From assembly GCF_025548535.1 (NCBI RefSeq), contig NZ_JAJLQW010000002.1, positions 620,001 to 684,000 on the forward strand: 64,000 nt of DNA. The letters run 5' to 3'. Below the pieces are notes generated by a model. The model searched no databases. It saw only the letters and a list, made by a program, of their open reading frames with translations, and was not told the origin of the DNA. Shown here one piece after another: positions 7,888-19,084 of the stretch; the stretch's first letter is position 1, and each line of letters opens with the position of its first letter. Origin of the DNA: Undibacterium sp. Jales W-56. Its GTDB lineage: Bacteria > Pseudomonadota > Gammaproteobacteria > Burkholderiales > Burkholderiaceae_D. The position numbers were made by a program, and so were the translations under genes.

Positions 7888-9090
7888 ATGAACATTTCCC
7901 CACAAGAAGATACCGCCCAAGAAACACCGGAGGCACCGGAGAATGCACAGATAGCGCACCCCGCGCACTCGATACTCAGTACCAAAGGACCAAACATCCA
8001 TATACCGGTCAATGCACGTGGCCTGGCGCTAGGGATATTAGCCACGGTTGCCTTTGTATTTGCACTACAGTCGGCACAGCATTTTTTTATTCCGCTGATC
8101 TTTAGCATCCTGATCTCGTACACGCTGAATCCTGTCGTGGTCTGGCTGGAACATATCAAAATCCCACGCGCGGCAGGCGCCAGCCTGGTAATGCTCACCA
8201 TCCTATGCGGCACCGCGCTGGTCGCTAATTCTTTACGGACCGAATTCAACTCTATCCTGGTGCGCCTGCCCGATGCCGCGCACCAGATTTCACAGGCGAT
8301 TACCAAAACGCAAGACGATCAGCCGAGTACGATCCAGCAAATGCAAGCGGTAGCGAGCGAGATTGAGAAAGCCACCAGCCAGACCAGCGCTGCCCGCCCG
8401 ACTGCACGGCAGCCAACCACCGTCATTGTGGCGCGTCCTGCGTTCAAGGTTCAGGATTGGCTGTGGGCCGGTTCTATGGGGGCAGCAGGCGCTCTTGGCC
8501 AGTTCATGATGGTGATCTTCCTGGTTTTTTTCCTTCTATTATCGGGTGATAGTTTTAAACGAAAACTCGTCAAAATCACCGGCCCCTCTTTATCGTCCAA
8601 AAAAATTACGGTACATATTCTCGATGACATCAATAAATCGATACAGAGTTATATGTTTATGCTGCTGGTGACCAATCTGCTGCTCGCCTTATTGTTGTGG
8701 ATCGTATTTCGCCTGGTCGGCCTGGAAAATGCAGGCGCATGGGCGGTTGCCGCAGGCTGCCTGCACATCATTCCTTATTTCGGTCCGGTGCTGATCACCC
8801 TGGCGGTCGGCGCGACGGCATTCATGCAATTCGGATCGCTATCGCAAACATTGCTGGTTGCCGGATCCTCGCTGGCAGCAACGGTCCTGGTAGGCACGTT
8901 CATCACGACCTGGATGACTGGCAAGATCGCCAAAATGAATGCGGCGGCAGTCTTCATCAGCCTCTTATTTTGGGGCTGGTTATGGGGTATCTGGGGCTTG
9001 TTGCTGGGCGTGCCTATCATCGTTGCGATACGCGTCGTGTCTGAACGCATTGATGGCTTGCAGTCGGTGGCGGAATTGCTGAGCGAGTGA
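7888..9090 (+). CDS. AI-2E family transporter (PerM-like permease)
   Basis: A 400-residue polytopic membrane protein with about eight helices. An N-terminal cytoplasmic tail of about 45 residues is followed by a helix pair at about 48-90, a large soluble loop (about 110-185), and C-terminal helices carrying the family hallmarks HIIPYFGPV and WGWLWGIWGLLLGVP. Members include the AI-2 exporter TqsA and PerM-like permeases or Na+/H+ antiporters; the substrate cannot be told here. Expression is probably separate from the BON gene because of the intervening long hairpin. A strong terminator follows at 9186-9236. Confidence 0.88.
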   Translation: MNISPQEDTAQETPEAPENAQIAHPAHSILSTKGPNIHIPVNARGLALGILATVAFVFALQSAQHFFIPLIFSILISYTLNPVVVWLEHIKIPRAAGASLVMLTILCGTALVANSLRTEFNSILVRLPDAAHQISQAITKTQDDQPSTIQQMQAVASEIEKATSQTSAARPTARQPTTVIVARPAFKVQDWLWAGSMGAAGALGQFMMVIFLVFFLLLSGDSFKRKLVKITGPSLSSKKITVHILDDINKSIQSYMFMLLVTNLLLALLLWIVFRLVGLENAGAWAVAAGCLHIIPYFGPVLITLAVGATAFMQFGSLSQTLLVAGSSLAATVLVGTFITTWMTGKIAKMNAAAVFISLLFWGWLWGIWGLLLGVPIIVAIRVVSERIDGLQSVAELLSE

Positions 9091-9185
9091 AGCGGCAGAG
9101 GCATAGCTCATCTGCAGGTGATGCAAGTGATCATGCGCGCCCGCTATCGACATTCCGGGATGCCAGCCGGGAAGCAAATAAATAG

Positions 9186-9236
9186 AAAAGCGCCTTTAAT
9201 CGTACTGTGGCAGGTATGATTAAAGGCGCTTTTTTT
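9186..9236. terminator. Bidirectional intrinsic terminator between convergent genes
   Basis: A 16-bp perfect stem, AAAAGCGCCTTTAATC (9186-9201) with GATTAAAGGCGCTTTT (9218-9233), with T-runs on either strand. It separates the plus-strand permease from the minus-strand gene at 9321-9713. Confidence 0.93.
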
Positions 9237-9320
9237 ATAGATACCGGGAATGTGTCAGACTCACCGGCGGGCCTTCATAGACCCGTGCTTATCCGGGAAG
9301 AGTGCCACGAGGAGCAAGCC

Positions 9321-9725
<405 letters not shown>

Positions 9726-9784
9726 TCATAGAGTAGGCAGTGTTTATTCACATTGCCAGAATGCGCGCTGCCAGTAATGAAGTC

Positions 9785-9800
9785 TGTACGCTAACGCACT
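9785..9800. promoter_or_regulatory. Candidate Crp/Fnr-type operator, copy 4
   Basis: TGTACGCTAACGCACT; on the minus strand it reads AGTGCGTTAGCGTACA followed by GAC, aligning with copies 1-3. It lies 72 bp before the minus-strand gene at 9321-9713 and 190 bp before the divergent transaminase gene. Confidence 0.6.
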
Positions 9801-9990
9801 CATGCAATGTTCAGCGCTGCTTTGCGCTGATACGTACCGATCCGTCAGCCACAAGAAAATTTAAATAGAGGCTTTTAAAATAGCTGTTCAAAGCAATTTG
9901 ATCTGGTCAGCACTTGAGTAAGCTGGTCGGTAATGCCACAATCGAGATCGGCAAACGATTTTTCGTAAGACTTCACAAGGACTTAAGGTC

Positions 9991-11310
9991 ATGAGTACAC
10001 CGGTCAATACCGAACATTTCTGGATGCCGTTTTCTGCTAACCGCCAGTTCAAGAGCAAGCCGCGCCTGCTGGTCGCCGCTGAAGGCATGCATTACACGAC
10101 CGATGACGGTCGCCAGATCCTCGATGGCACGGCGGGTCTGTGGTGCGTGAATGCCGGACATGGGCATGCCAGGATAGTCGGTGCGATACAGCAGCAGGCG
10201 GCGCGCATGGATTTCGCCCCGACCTTCCAGATGGGCCATCCCTTAGCCTTTGAAGCGGCCAGCAAGCTGGTCTCGATTGCACCCGAAGGCATGAATCGCG
10301 TGTTCTTTTGCAATGACGGATCGGAAGGTGTCGATACCGCCTTGAAGATTGCGCTGGCTTACCACCGCGTGCGCGGCGACGGCATTCGGCATCGGCTGAT
10401 CGGACGCGAGCGCGGCTATCACGGCGTCGGTTTTGGCGGCATCTCGGTCGGCGGGATTGCCGGCAACCGCAAACATTTCGGACCGGCGCTACCGGCAGTC
10501 GATCATCTGCGCCATCCGCTCAACATCGCCAGGAATGCCTTCAGCCGCGGTCTGCCCGAGCATGGCGCCGAGATGGCGGACGAGCTGGAACAAAGACTGC
10601 TCGCCTTGCATGATCCCTCCAGCGTGGCTGCGGTCATCGTAGAACCGCTGCAAGGTTCGACCGGCGTGATCCTGCCTCCCAAGGGGTATCTGCAAAAACT
10701 CAGGGCGATCTGCGACAAGTACGGCATCCTGCTGATTTTTGATGAAGTCATCACCGGCTTCGGTCGTCTCGGCACGGCCTTTGCCGCCGACTATTTCGGC
10801 GTGATACCCGATATGATCGTCTGCGCCAAAGGTTTGACCAATGCCGCAGTCCCGATGGGTGCCGTGATCGTCAAACAGGCTATCCATGATGCCTTCATGA
10901 GTGCCGCCCCAGAAAATACCATCGAGTTCTTTCACGGCTATACCTACTCCGCCCATCCGCTTGCCTGCTCCGCCGCGATTGCGACGATCGATGTGTATCA
11001 GGAAGAAAAATTATTCGACCGTGCCGCCGCGCATGCCAGCCATTTCGAGCAAGCTGCACATAGCTTGCAAGGCCTGCCGTATGTCAAAGACATCCGCAAT
11101 CTGGGCCTGGTCTGCGGCATTGAATTGGAGAGTATTCCTGGCAAAGCCGGTACCCGGGCGTTTGATGTGTTCCTCCGATGTTTCTGGGAAAAAGGCGTCC
11201 TGATACGCACCACCGGCGACATCATCGCGCTGTCACCGCCCTTGGTCATCACGCCGGCGCAGATCGATCACTTGTTTGGCGCGATTGCGGATGTGCTGAA
11301 GACACAATAG
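9991..11310 (+). CDS. Omega-amino acid--pyruvate aminotransferase (beta-alanine type, class III)
   Basis: A 439-residue PLP enzyme of aminotransferase class III. The N-terminal HFWMPFSANRQFK and DGTAGLWCVNAGH are typical of beta-alanine/omega-amino-acid:pyruvate transaminases. The PLP site has NDGSEGVDTALK (phosphate-binding turn), IFDEVITGFGR with Asp251 contacting the pyridine ring, and Lys280 in CAKGLTN as the Schiff-base lysine. The expected reaction is beta-alanine (or a related omega-amine) plus pyruvate giving malonate semialdehyde plus alanine. No malonate-semialdehyde dehydrogenase gene is adjacent, so it appears to be a stand-alone gene. Length matches the family. Confidence 0.9.
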   Translation: MSTPVNTEHFWMPFSANRQFKSKPRLLVAAEGMHYTTDDGRQILDGTAGLWCVNAGHGHARIVGAIQQQAARMDFAPTFQMGHPLAFEAASKLVSIAPEGMNRVFFCNDGSEGVDTALKIALAYHRVRGDGIRHRLIGRERGYHGVGFGGISVGGIAGNRKHFGPALPAVDHLRHPLNIARNAFSRGLPEHGAEMADELEQRLLALHDPSSVAAVIVEPLQGSTGVILPPKGYLQKLRAICDKYGILLIFDEVITGFGRLGTAFAADYFGVIPDMIVCAKGLTNAAVPMGAVIVKQAIHDAFMSAAPENTIEFFHGYTYSAHPLACSAAIATIDVYQEEKLFDRAAAHASHFEQAAHSLQGLPYVKDIRNLGLVCGIELESIPGKAGTRAFDVFLRCFWEKGVLIRTTGDIIALSPPLVITPAQIDHLFGAIADVLKTQ

Positions 11311-11637
11311 TTGATTCCCACTGCTTTTAACAAGAATCCAGTGACGTTGATGGCGCAACCAAAAACACTGGACTCCTGCCTTCGCAGGAGCGACGACGTG
11401 AGACCTCAATTGAATTTATTCACCTGTTTACTTGCCGATCAATAAATTCCTTAAAACCGGATCCGCAATATCCATGCGCCTGCTGGCAGGAAATCGTGCT
11501 GACGGCCGCATATTGACTGCGGGTTCTATTTTCAATCAAGACCACAAAAATCCAAACATCTCACTACAGTGGTAGAGAAGAATAGGTTTTACAGCATTTC
11601 CCAAACTTCACTGGCAAAGGATTTAATGTGAGGTAAA
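11311..11637. other. Intergenic region between convergent transaminase and EamA genes
   Basis: 327 bp without a gene. It contains a REP-like hairpin at 11373-11390. No T-tailed terminator was recognised for either convergent gene. Confidence 0.65.
11373..11390. repeat. REP-like palindromic element
   Basis: CTCCTGC-CTTC-GCAGGAG, a perfect 7-bp stem with a CTTC loop followed by CGACGACG. This resembles the dispersed palindromes (CCTGCCTTCGCAGG-type) seen between genes in many proteobacterial genomes. Only one copy was seen in the window, so repeat status is inferred. Confidence 0.5.
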
Positions 11638-12513
11638 TCACTCTTCGCGCAGCGCTGCCAGTTCGTTAAACACCAAAGCCAGCAGCACTACCGCGCCGCC
11701 GATCAATGTCGCCTGGGCGGGCACTTCACCGGCGCCGAGCCAGGCCCAGAGCGGTGCCAGCAATACCTCGAGCAAAGACAGCAAGGCGATTTCCGGCGCG
11801 CTCAGACTGGCCGATGCACGTACCATCAGCATGCATGGAAAGCCTAGCTGAAAAAAACCGAGAATCGCCAGGATGATGATGTCATGCAGCGATGCCTGAA
11901 ACGGCAAGGCAAACGGCAACATCATCAACGCAGAAATCGAACCGCCCATGAATACGGCAGGAACCAGGTCCACCGTATGTCCACCCTTTTTCAAGAGAAT
12001 CACATTCACCGACGCGGCAATCGGCACGCCGAGACCAATCAACATGCCGAGCAAACCACGCTGATCGACTTGCGAAATGCTGCCGGCAAACATCCAGCAC
12101 ATGCCGACACCGGCGGCGGCAATCGCCCACCAGGTTCTGGCAGGAATATGCTGGCGCAAAATCAGCCAGGCGAGAAATGCAGTGAACAACGGCGACAGAC
12201 TCTCCATGATCGAGGTATTCGCCACGGTGGTCATGGTGATCGCGATCATGAAGCAGCTATACATGGTCGCCCACATGCAACCCGACAAGAAGCCGATCTT
12301 GCCAAGCAAGCGCAGGCGCGGAATAAAGGCACGCCTGTATTGTCTGAACATGGCAACAGCGACAAACAGCGCAGCAAAAAAACTACGCCAGAAGGTCACT
12401 TCAAAATCGCGGGCGACTTCGAGATGCCGGGTAAATACGCCAGCGATGCTCCATAAAGTCGCGGCGCAAATCATCAGGATCACCGCGCGGCGGTGACTCA
12501 TCTTGTTCATCAT
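11638..12513 (-). CDS. DMT superfamily transporter (EamA domains)
   Basis: A 291-residue inner-membrane protein with about ten hydrophobic helices arranged as two EamA repeats (about 12-140 and 155-285). The first repeat has ATLWSIAGVFTRH and the second has SLLEVLLAPLWAWLGAGE, the usual EamA end motif. Such proteins export or import small metabolites; the substrate cannot be deduced. It is convergent with the transaminase and lies downstream of typA on the same strand, separated by a terminator. Confidence 0.88.
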   Translation of the reverse strand: MMNKMSHRRAVILMICAATLWSIAGVFTRHLEVARDFEVTFWRSFFAALFVAVAMFRQYRRAFIPRLRLLGKIGFLSGCMWATMYSCFMIAITMTTVANTSIMESLSPLFTAFLAWLILRQHIPARTWWAIAAAGVGMCWMFAGSISQVDQRGLLGMLIGLGVPIAASVNVILLKKGGHTVDLVPAVFMGGSISALMMLPFALPFQASLHDIIILAILGFFQLGFPCMLMVRASASLSAPEIALLSLLEVLLAPLWAWLGAGEVPAQATLIGGAVVLLALVFNELAALREE

Positions 12514-12523
12514 AGTTGTCCAA

Positions 12524-12570
12524 ATAAAAAACCCGTCTGGCTGCTTGCATAGGCAAGAGCGAAACGGGTT
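12524..12570 (-). terminator. Intrinsic terminator downstream of typA
   Basis: On the minus strand AACCCGT (from 12570) pairs with ACGGGTT (to 12530), enclosing an inner CTTGC/GCAAG stem, and runs into TTTTTTATTTG. It separates typA from the EamA transporter gene. Confidence 0.85.
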
Positions 12571-12625
12571 GATTCAGTGCGGCACCAGTCTAAATCGACC
12601 AGCACCGCGCCAAACTAAAAAGCGA

Positions 12626-14464
12626 TTACGCTACGTCGCGAGAGGCTTTTTTGCGCTCATGTTCTTTCAAATAACGCTTACGCAAACGGATACTCTTCGG
12701 TGTGACTTCAACCAGCTCATCGTCTTCAATAAATTCAACCGCATATTCCAGGCTCATCTGAATCGGCGGCACCAGGCGCACCGCTTCATCCGTACCGGAA
12801 GAGCGTACGTTGGTCAATTGCTTACCTTTGATCGGGTTCACTACCAGATCATTGTCACGCGAGTGAATGCCGATAATCATGCCTTCATACACTGGATCGT
12901 TGTGCACCACGAACATACGGCCACGGTCCTGCAGTTTCCAGATCGCATAAGCAACGGCAGCGCCATCGTCCTGGGAAATCAATACACCGTTACGACGACC
13001 GGCTAGTTCGCCTTTGGAATTATCGACCGGAGCGTACTCATCAAACACGTGACTCATCAAACCGGTACCGCGTGTCAATGTCATGAATTCGCCCTGGAAG
13101 CCGATCAGACCGCGTGCAGGGATACGGTATTCCAGACGCACACGACCTTTGCCGTCCGGCTCCATGTTTTGCAGATCACCGCGACGGCGACCGAGTTCTT
13201 CCATGACGCCGCCCTGGTTCGCTTCTTCCACATCGACAGTCAGGTTTTCATATGGCTCATGGCGCACGCCATCGACCATTTTGAAGACCACGCGTGGACG
13301 GGAAACAGCTAATTCGAAACCTTCACGACGCATGTTTTCGATCAGGATAGTCAGATGCAATTCGCCACGACCGGATACTTCGTAAGTGGAATCATCGTTC
13401 TCCGCCTGCACCACGCGCAACGCCATGTTGGATTTCAATTCACGATCCAGACGATCACGGATCTGGCGTGTCGTTACAAATTTACCTTCACGACCGGCCA
13501 ATGGGGAATTGTTAACCATAAAGTTCATGGTCAGCGTCGGCTCATCGATTTTCAGCATAGGCAAGCCTTCCGGCGCATCCGGCGCGCAGATGGTAGAACC
13601 AATACTGATTTCTTCAATGCCGTTGATCAGCACGATGTCGCCAGCCAGCGCTTCGTCGACCTGTACGCGATCCAGACCGCGGAAGGTAAGAACTTGATTG
13701 ATACGCGCCTTGGTCGGCTTGTCGTCAGGACCGTTCATCCAGACCACGTCTTGCAAAGCCTTGACGCGTCCGCGCAGGATACGGCCTACGCCGATCTTGC
13801 CGACGTAGGACGAATATTCCAGCGAGGTGATCTGCAGTTGCAGCGGACCGTTAGGGTCATCTTCACGCGCAGGAACGTGCTCGAGGATGGCGTCGAACAG
13901 CGGTTCCATATTGCCTTCGCGTACAGTGTCTTCCAGACCTGCATAGCCCTTGAATCCCGATGCATAAACGATAGGGAAATCCAGTTGTTCATCGGTGGCG
14001 CCGAGTTTGTCAAACAATTCGAAAGTGGCGTTCACGGCCTTCTGAGGGTCAGCATTTTCGCGGTCTACCTTATTCACAACAACGATAGGCTTTAAGCCCA
14101 GCGCCAAGGCTTTACGCGTCACGAAACGAGTTTGCGGCATAGGGCCTTCTTGCGCATCCACCAACAACAATACGCTGTCAACCATGGACAATACGCGCTC
14201 GACTTCGCCACCGAAGTCCGCATGGCCCGGGGTATCAACGATGTTGATATGCGTGCCCTTGTATTCCACTGCGCAGTTTTTGGACAGAATCGTAATGCCG
14301 CGTTCTTTTTCGATGTCATTGGAATCCATGACACGATTATCAACTTGCTGATTGTCGCGGAAAGTACCGGATTGGCGCAGCAATTGGTCAACCAGGGTAG
14401 TTTTGCCGTGATCGACGTGAGCGATGATGGCGATGTTGCGGATAGCGCGTTTTGTATTTGACAT
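12626..14464 (-). CDS. typA: GTP-binding protein TypA/BipA
   Basis: A 612-residue ribosome-associated translational GTPase. The G domain carries [12 protein letters not shown] (P loop, about 13-24), [12 protein letters not shown] (G3) and VVNKVDRE (G4). It is followed by the beta-barrel domain II, EF-G-like domains ([17 protein letters not shown] and the RGLIGFQ region) and the BipA-specific C-terminal domain. Length and order match E. coli BipA. It is involved in 50S assembly and stress or cold adaptation. It follows truB by 172 bp, with its own extended -10 promoter and a strong terminator behind it. Confidence 0.97.
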   Translation of the reverse strand: MSNTKRAIRNIAIIAHVDHGKTTLVDQLLRQSGTFRDNQQVDNRVMDSNDIEKERGITILSKNCAVEYKGTHINIVDTPGHADFGGEVERVLSMVDSVLLLVDAQEGPMPQTRFVTRKALALGLKPIVVVNKVDRENADPQKAVNATFELFDKLGATDEQLDFPIVYASGFKGYAGLEDTVREGNMEPLFDAILEHVPAREDDPNGPLQLQITSLEYSSYVGKIGVGRILRGRVKALQDVVWMNGPDDKPTKARINQVLTFRGLDRVQVDEALAGDIVLINGIEEISIGSTICAPDAPEGLPMLKIDEPTLTMNFMVNNSPLAGREGKFVTTRQIRDRLDRELKSNMALRVVQAENDDSTYEVSGRGELHLTILIENMRREGFELAVSRPRVVFKMVDGVRHEPYENLTVDVEEANQGGVMEELGRRRGDLQNMEPDGKGRVRLEYRIPARGLIGFQGEFMTLTRGTGLMSHVFDEYAPVDNSKGELAGRRNGVLISQDDGAAVAYAIWKLQDRGRMFVVHNDPVYEGMIIGIHSRDNDLVVNPIKGKQLTNVRSSGTDEAVRLVPPIQMSLEYAVEFIEDDELVEVTPKSIRLRKRYLKEHERKKASRDVA

Positions 14465-14502
14465 GATAGCGAGAAAGAATAGGGAAATTCGGGTAACCCA
14501 AG

Positions 14503-14511
14503 ATTATAGCA
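14503..14511 (-). promoter_or_regulatory. Extended -10 promoter of typA
   Basis: On the minus strand TGCTATAAT occurs 38 bp before the typA ATG: a consensus -10 with the TGn extension and no convincing -35 at 17 bp. It probably drives typA independently of the rimP-truB operon. Confidence 0.55.
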
Positions 14512-14544
14512 TGCTGTACTGCACAACATTTGGATAATACGCAA

Positions 14545-14567
14545 AACTCCTATTATTTCAAGGAGTT
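14545..14567 (-). terminator. Possible weak terminator after truB
   Basis: On the minus strand AACTCCT and AGGAGTT form a 7-bp stem with a 9-nt loop followed by TTGC. The T-run is poor, so read-through into typA is likely. Confidence 0.4.
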
Positions 14568-14636
14568 ACTACGCGTTGATGACAATTTCGTGCAGTTTCC
14601 CGAGCTAAATTGCAGGTTTGAAAGACTTCTGCGAAA

Positions 14637-15575
14637 TTAAGCGGCAGAACTGGTGCAGATCAGTCGCTCGGGCGCGAGTATCGCATAGTCCTGCAATTGT
14701 GCCGAGCCGAGAAGTTGCTGGTCGGCCTGGCGGTACACTCTGACACGTCCGATTCCTGATGGCAGGACGGTATTCTCTTTCCCCAAGGCCAGTCGCTGCC
14801 CTTGCAGGAAGCGCTTCGCCAGTTCATCGGTCAATTCAATTTTAGGAAAACTCGACAATAAGGCATCGACCGGTGCCAGCAATGAAAAACGCGATGCCTC
14901 ATCCAATTCAGCCAGCGCATCCAGGGTAATCGATTTTTCCAGCACCAGATGACCGACATGGGTGCGGCGCAAGGCTTGTAAATGCGCGCCGCAACCAAGT
15001 GCCTTACCGATGTCCTCGCCCAATACGCGGATGTAGGTGCCCTTGCTACAACGCACATTTAAAGTCAGGAAGGGCGCTGCGTATTTGACCAGTTCCAGCA
15101 AATGAATTGTCACTGCCCTTGCGGCGCGATCAAGTGTGATACCGGCGCGGGCATATTCGTACAAAGGCTTGCCATCGCGCTTTAAAGCGGAATACATCGG
15201 TGGCACTTGTTGAATGTCGCCGCGAAACTGCATCAAGACATCTTGAATCTGCTGTTCCGTTACCGCGACCGGTAAATTTTCCAGTGCCTCGCCTTCTGTA
15301 TCGCCGGTCGTCGTGCTGACACCAAGATGCACCACGGTCTGATAGGTTTTATCGGCTTCCAGCAAGTCTTGCGAAAACTTGGTCGCCTCGCCAAAACACA
15401 AAGGCAACAGCCCTGTCGCGAAAGGATCCAGGGTACCGGTATGTCCCGCTTTTTGCGCATTGAACAGACGCTTGGCTTTAATCAGGGCGTCATTACTCGA
15501 CAAGCCCACCGGCTTGTCCAGCAACAAAACGCCATGCACAGGAACGCGGATACGCTTTTTAACTGGATTATTCAT
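14637..15575 (-). CDS. truB: tRNA pseudouridine(55) synthase TruB
   Basis: 312 residues from ATG 15575. An upstream in-frame TTG (15620) exists, but family members start just before GVLLLDKP. It makes pseudouridine 55 in the T-loop of tRNAs. The catalytic motif GHTGTLDPFATGLLP contains the nucleophilic Asp, preceded by the GLSSND motif. KRDGKPLYEYAR and CSKGTYIRVLGEDIG complete the TruB core, and a C-terminal PUA-like region follows. It is the last gene of the rimP-nusA-infB-rbfA-truB operon, 72 bp after rbfA. Confidence 0.96.
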   Translation of the reverse strand: MNNPVKKRIRVPVHGVLLLDKPVGLSSNDALIKAKRLFNAQKAGHTGTLDPFATGLLPLCFGEATKFSQDLLEADKTYQTVVHLGVSTTTGDTEGEALENLPVAVTEQQIQDVLMQFRGDIQQVPPMYSALKRDGKPLYEYARAGITLDRAARAVTIHLLELVKYAAPFLTLNVRCSKGTYIRVLGEDIGKALGCGAHLQALRRTHVGHLVLEKSITLDALAELDEASRFSLLAPVDALLSSFPKIELTDELAKRFLQGQRLALGKENTVLPSGIGRVRVYRQADQQLLGSAQLQDYAILAPERLICTSSAA

Positions 15576-15647
15576 AGACAGGTATGGGAAGAGTTTCAAC
15601 AGAACTCGCTGTGGTCGCAAGTTCCGGCTTAACTAGCCAATGTGAGG

Positions 15648-16037
15648 TTAGTCTTCGCCGTCGTCTTTGGAGCGCGTCGCATTGGCTTCGTCGATCAACT
15701 TAGACATGGCGATACCGCGCATGGTCGAAGTGTCATGCACAAAATGCAGTTGCGGCAAGGTATGGATGTGCAGACGCAAACCTAATTGATTACGTAAGAA
15801 TCCAGCGGCTTTAGACAAGCCGTCGAGCGTATTTTTGATCGCAGCGGGATCGTCAGCCAGAGTCGTGAAAAACACTTTTGCATGCGCGTAATCCGGCGTG
15901 AGCTGAATTTCGGTCAGCGTGATCATGCCGACGCGCGGGTCTTTTAATTCGGACCAGATAATTTCCGCCAGATCACGTTGAATCTGGTCTGCCACTCGCA
16001 GCCCGCGTCCGGGAATATTTTTACTATGTTTTGCCAT
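15648..16037 (-). CDS. rbfA: 30S ribosome-binding factor RbfA
   Basis: 129 residues from ATG 16037; the 15-codon in-frame extension upstream is not conserved in RbfA. It is a KH-fold protein that helps mature the 5' end of 16S rRNA and binds free 30S subunits. Family features: [16 protein letters not shown] at the start, [20 protein letters not shown] in two conserved blocks and [11 protein letters not shown] near the end. It sits between infB and truB as in most proteobacteria. Confidence 0.95.
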   Translation of the reverse strand: MAKHSKNIPGRGLRVADQIQRDLAEIIWSELKDPRVGMITLTEIQLTPDYAHAKVFFTTLADDPAAIKNTLDGLSKAAGFLRNQLGLRLHIHTLPQLHFVHDTSTMRGIAMSKLIDEANATRSKDDGED

Positions 16038-16173
16038 AAAACCTAAATGCGCAAGGTGGACATTGTGTCTGCGAACCGCCAATTAAAAAACTCTGGCTTT
16101 ACGCAAACATCAATGCCCACCCCGCCTTATTACTTCAATCGTTACTTCAATAACTACCTGATCAAAACCTCAA

Positions 16174-19026
16174 TTACAAAGTACGTGCAATTTCCTGGAT
16201 TTCGAAAATTTCCAATTGATCGCCGACCTGAATTTCATTGTAGTTCTTCAGCGACAGGCCGCACTCCATACCGGCACGCACTTCTTTCGCATCATCTTTG
16301 TAGCGTTTCAGAGAATCGAGTTCGCCAGTCCAGGTCACCACATTATTGCGCAACAGGCGCACCGATGAAGTACGCTTGACCACGCCGTCGATTACCAGAC
16401 AACCAGCAATAGCGCCGACTTTGCTGACCAGGAATACTTGCTTCACTTCGACCATACCGATGATGGTTTCGCGTTTTTCCGGAGCCAACATGCCAGACAA
16501 TGCCGCTTTGACTTCATCTACTGCATCGTAAATGATGTTGTAGTAGCGAATGTCCACGCCATTGGATTCAGCCAGCTTACGCGCCGAAGCGTCGGCACGG
16601 GTGTTAAAGCCGATAATGACCGCTTTGGAAGCGACCGCCAGGTTGACGTCGTTCTCTGAAATACCGCCCACGGCCGCATGTACAACCTGTACACGCACTT
16701 CGTTGGTCGACAATTTTTGCAAAGACTGAACCAAAGCTTCTTGCGAACCCTGAACGTCGGTCTTGACGATGATAGGCAAATTCTTGACTTCGCCTTCGCC
16801 CATGTTTTCAAACATGTTTTCAAGTTTGGCCGCTTGCTGTTTCGCCAATTTGACGTCACGGAATTTACCTTGACGGAACAAGGCAATTTCACGCGCTTTA
16901 CGTTCATCCGTCATGACCATGACTTCTTCACCGGCAGACGGTACTTCTGTCAAACCCTGAATTTCCACAGGAATGGACGGACCTGCCTCGGTAATGCTCT
17001 TACCGTTTTCATCCAGCATCGCACGAACGCGACCATACGAAGAACCCGCTAACACCACATCGCCGCGTTTCAAAGTACCTGACTGCACCAAAATCGTTGC
17101 AACCGTACCGCGACCTTTATCCAGGCGCGATTCGACGACCAAACCTTTGGCAGGTGCATCGACCGGCGCTTTCAACTCCAATACTTCTGCCTGCAGCAAG
17201 ACTTGCTCAAGCAAGGCATCAATGCCTTCGCCCGTTTTAGCTGACACAGGTACGAACGGCGATTCGCCGCCGTACTCTTCCGGCACAACGCTTTCGGCGA
17301 TCAACTCTTGTTTAACGCGGTCCATATTGGCGCCCGGTTTATCAATTTTATTAATCGCAACAACCAAAGGTACGCCAGCCGCTTTCGCATGTGCAATCGC
17401 CTCCTTGGTTTGCGGCATCACGCCGTCATCCGCTGCCACCACCAGAATAACGATATCCGTTGCCTTGGCACCGCGGGCACGCATTGCCGTAAAGGCTTCG
17501 TGACCAGGCGTATCCAGGAAAGTAATCATGCCGCGCGGCGTCTCTACGTGATAAGCGCCGATATGCTGGGTAATGCCGCCAGCTTCGCCCGATGCGACTT
17601 TGGCGCGGCGGATGTAATCCAGTAACGATGTTTTACCGTGATCAACGTGCCCCATGACCGTCACAACCGGTGCGCGCGGCGTGGATTCGTAATCTGCATG
17701 TTCTGCCGTATCCGTCAGCATCGCTTCCGGATCGTCGAGTTTCGCAGCAAAAGCCTTGTGCCCCATTTCCTCAACCAGAATCATGGCTGTTTCCTGATCA
17801 AGAACCTGATTGATCGTGCACATCTGACCCAATTTCATCAGGTGTTTAATCACTTCAGATGCCTTGACTGACATCTTGTGCGCCAATTCGGCGACAGTCA
17901 GTGTCTCTGGAACGAAAACGTCTTTGACGATAGCTTCAACAGGTGCCTGGAAATTAGTTTCACGATCGTCGTTCTGATGGGAACGACGACCTTTAGGGCC
18001 GCCCTTCCAGCCATCACGGCCACCGGAAGTGTCGCCACGCGTTTTGATACCGGTACCGCGTTTTTTAGCATCTTCTTGCCAGGTCGAAGAAACGTTAGCG
18101 GATTTGATCGATTTCTTATCGGCCACAACTGCTGGCTTCTTCTCGTCTTTTTTATCTGTCGCTGTTTTTTTCTCGCCGATTTTTTTATCTGTAGGCTTAT
18201 GTAAAGTGCCTTCGGCAACTTTTGGCGCGACCACAGGCTCAGGCGCTTTCACTGGCCGGCGGGCGGCGCTCATCATTTCTTTGATTTGCGCAACTTCATC
18301 GGCCACTTTTTTCCTGGCAACCTCGGTTACGGCAGCACGTTCCGCCGCTTCTTTAGCATCGGCAACGGCTTTCTTCTTGGTGTCGTCAGCGTGTACACGC
18401 TTTTTATCCTCTTCAGAAGAAGACGCAGCCGCCGTCTCAGTCGCGGCTTTGACAACGACCTTGTTTACCTGTTCCGACTTGAGCTTTTCCGCTTCTGCTT
18501 TGGCTGCCGCTTCTGCAGCCAGCTCCGCTTCACGCAGAGCTTGTGCCTGGGCTTCTTTTTCCGCTTCCAGCTTCGCCAAGTGCTCTTGTTTCTTGATCAG
18601 TTCGGCTTCTTGCTGGGCAATCAATTCCGCCTCTTTACGCGCTTCTTCTTCATGAAGGGCGATTTCTGCCGGATCGACGACAACAGATGCTGCTGCACGA
18701 ACCGGCTCTTCAGTTGCGGCCTCGTCACGCTTCACGAAAGTACGTTTCTTGCGCACTTCGACCTGAATCGTACGAGATTTGCCAGTGGCATCTGCCTGTT
18801 TGATTTCAGTTGTTTCTTTGCGGGTCAGCGTGATTTTTTTCTTATCTGCGTCCGCAGCTACGCCATGAGAGCGACGCAGGTGTTCCAGCAATCGGTCTTT
18901 ATCTTCTTTTGACAGCGCATCGGACGTCGAGCTTTTGCTGACGCCTGCGGCACGCAATTGCGTGAGCAGCAAATCTGCTGACATCTTCAGCTCGGTAGCA
19001 AATTGGGCTACATTGTTACTCGCCAT
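16174..19026 (-). CDS. infB: Translation initiation factor IF-2
   Basis: A 950-residue GTPase that delivers fMet-tRNA to the 30S subunit. The N-terminal IF2-N domain (about 1-55, [16 protein letters not shown]) is followed by a long Ala/Glu/Lys-rich linker (about 120-330) and a second IF2-N module (about 370-425, [18 protein letters not shown]). The G domain (about 450-620) has [24 protein letters not shown] and [11 protein letters not shown]. The C-terminal domains II-IV contain the fMet-tRNA-binding C2 region. Length is typical of betaproteobacterial IF-2. It lies 58 bp after nusA. Confidence 0.98.
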   Translation of the reverse strand: MASNNVAQFATELKMSADLLLTQLRAAGVSKSSTSDALSKEDKDRLLEHLRRSHGVAADADKKKITLTRKETTEIKQADATGKSRTIQVEVRKKRTFVKRDEAATEEPVRAAASVVVDPAEIALHEEEARKEAELIAQQEAELIKKQEHLAKLEAEKEAQAQALREAELAAEAAAKAEAEKLKSEQVNKVVVKAATETAAASSSEEDKKRVHADDTKKKAVADAKEAAERAAVTEVARKKVADEVAQIKEMMSAARRPVKAPEPVVAPKVAEGTLHKPTDKKIGEKKTATDKKDEKKPAVVADKKSIKSANVSSTWQEDAKKRGTGIKTRGDTSGGRDGWKGGPKGRRSHQNDDRETNFQAPVEAIVKDVFVPETLTVAELAHKMSVKASEVIKHLMKLGQMCTINQVLDQETAMILVEEMGHKAFAAKLDDPEAMLTDTAEHADYESTPRAPVVTVMGHVDHGKTSLLDYIRRAKVASGEAGGITQHIGAYHVETPRGMITFLDTPGHEAFTAMRARGAKATDIVILVVAADDGVMPQTKEAIAHAKAAGVPLVVAINKIDKPGANMDRVKQELIAESVVPEEYGGESPFVPVSAKTGEGIDALLEQVLLQAEVLELKAPVDAPAKGLVVESRLDKGRGTVATILVQSGTLKRGDVVLAGSSYGRVRAMLDENGKSITEAGPSIPVEIQGLTEVPSAGEEVMVMTDERKAREIALFRQGKFRDVKLAKQQAAKLENMFENMGEGEVKNLPIIVKTDVQGSQEALVQSLQKLSTNEVRVQVVHAAVGGISENDVNLAVASKAVIIGFNTRADASARKLAESNGVDIRYYNIIYDAVDEVKAALSGMLAPEKRETIIGMVEVKQVFLVSKVGAIAGCLVIDGVVKRTSSVRLLRNNVVTWTGELDSLKRYKDDAKEVRAGMECGLSLKNYNEIQVGDQLEIFEIQEIARTL

Positions 19027-19084
19027 TCAGTCCTCTTTTTCTATGTGCGCCTGATAAAACGCTTTAATGATCATTAACTCGGAA

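Noticed and set aside
13355-14095. 246-codon open frame antisense to typA
   Set aside because: It lies wholly within typA, whose motifs are unambiguous; no family similarity or ribosome-binding site seen.
15576-15620. Longer truB start at TTG 15620
   Set aside because: It adds 15 non-conserved residues; ATG 15575 matches the family start.
16038-16082. Longer rbfA start upstream of ATG 16037
   Set aside because: The extra 15 residues are not part of RbfA and [18 protein letters not shown] is a typical beginning.
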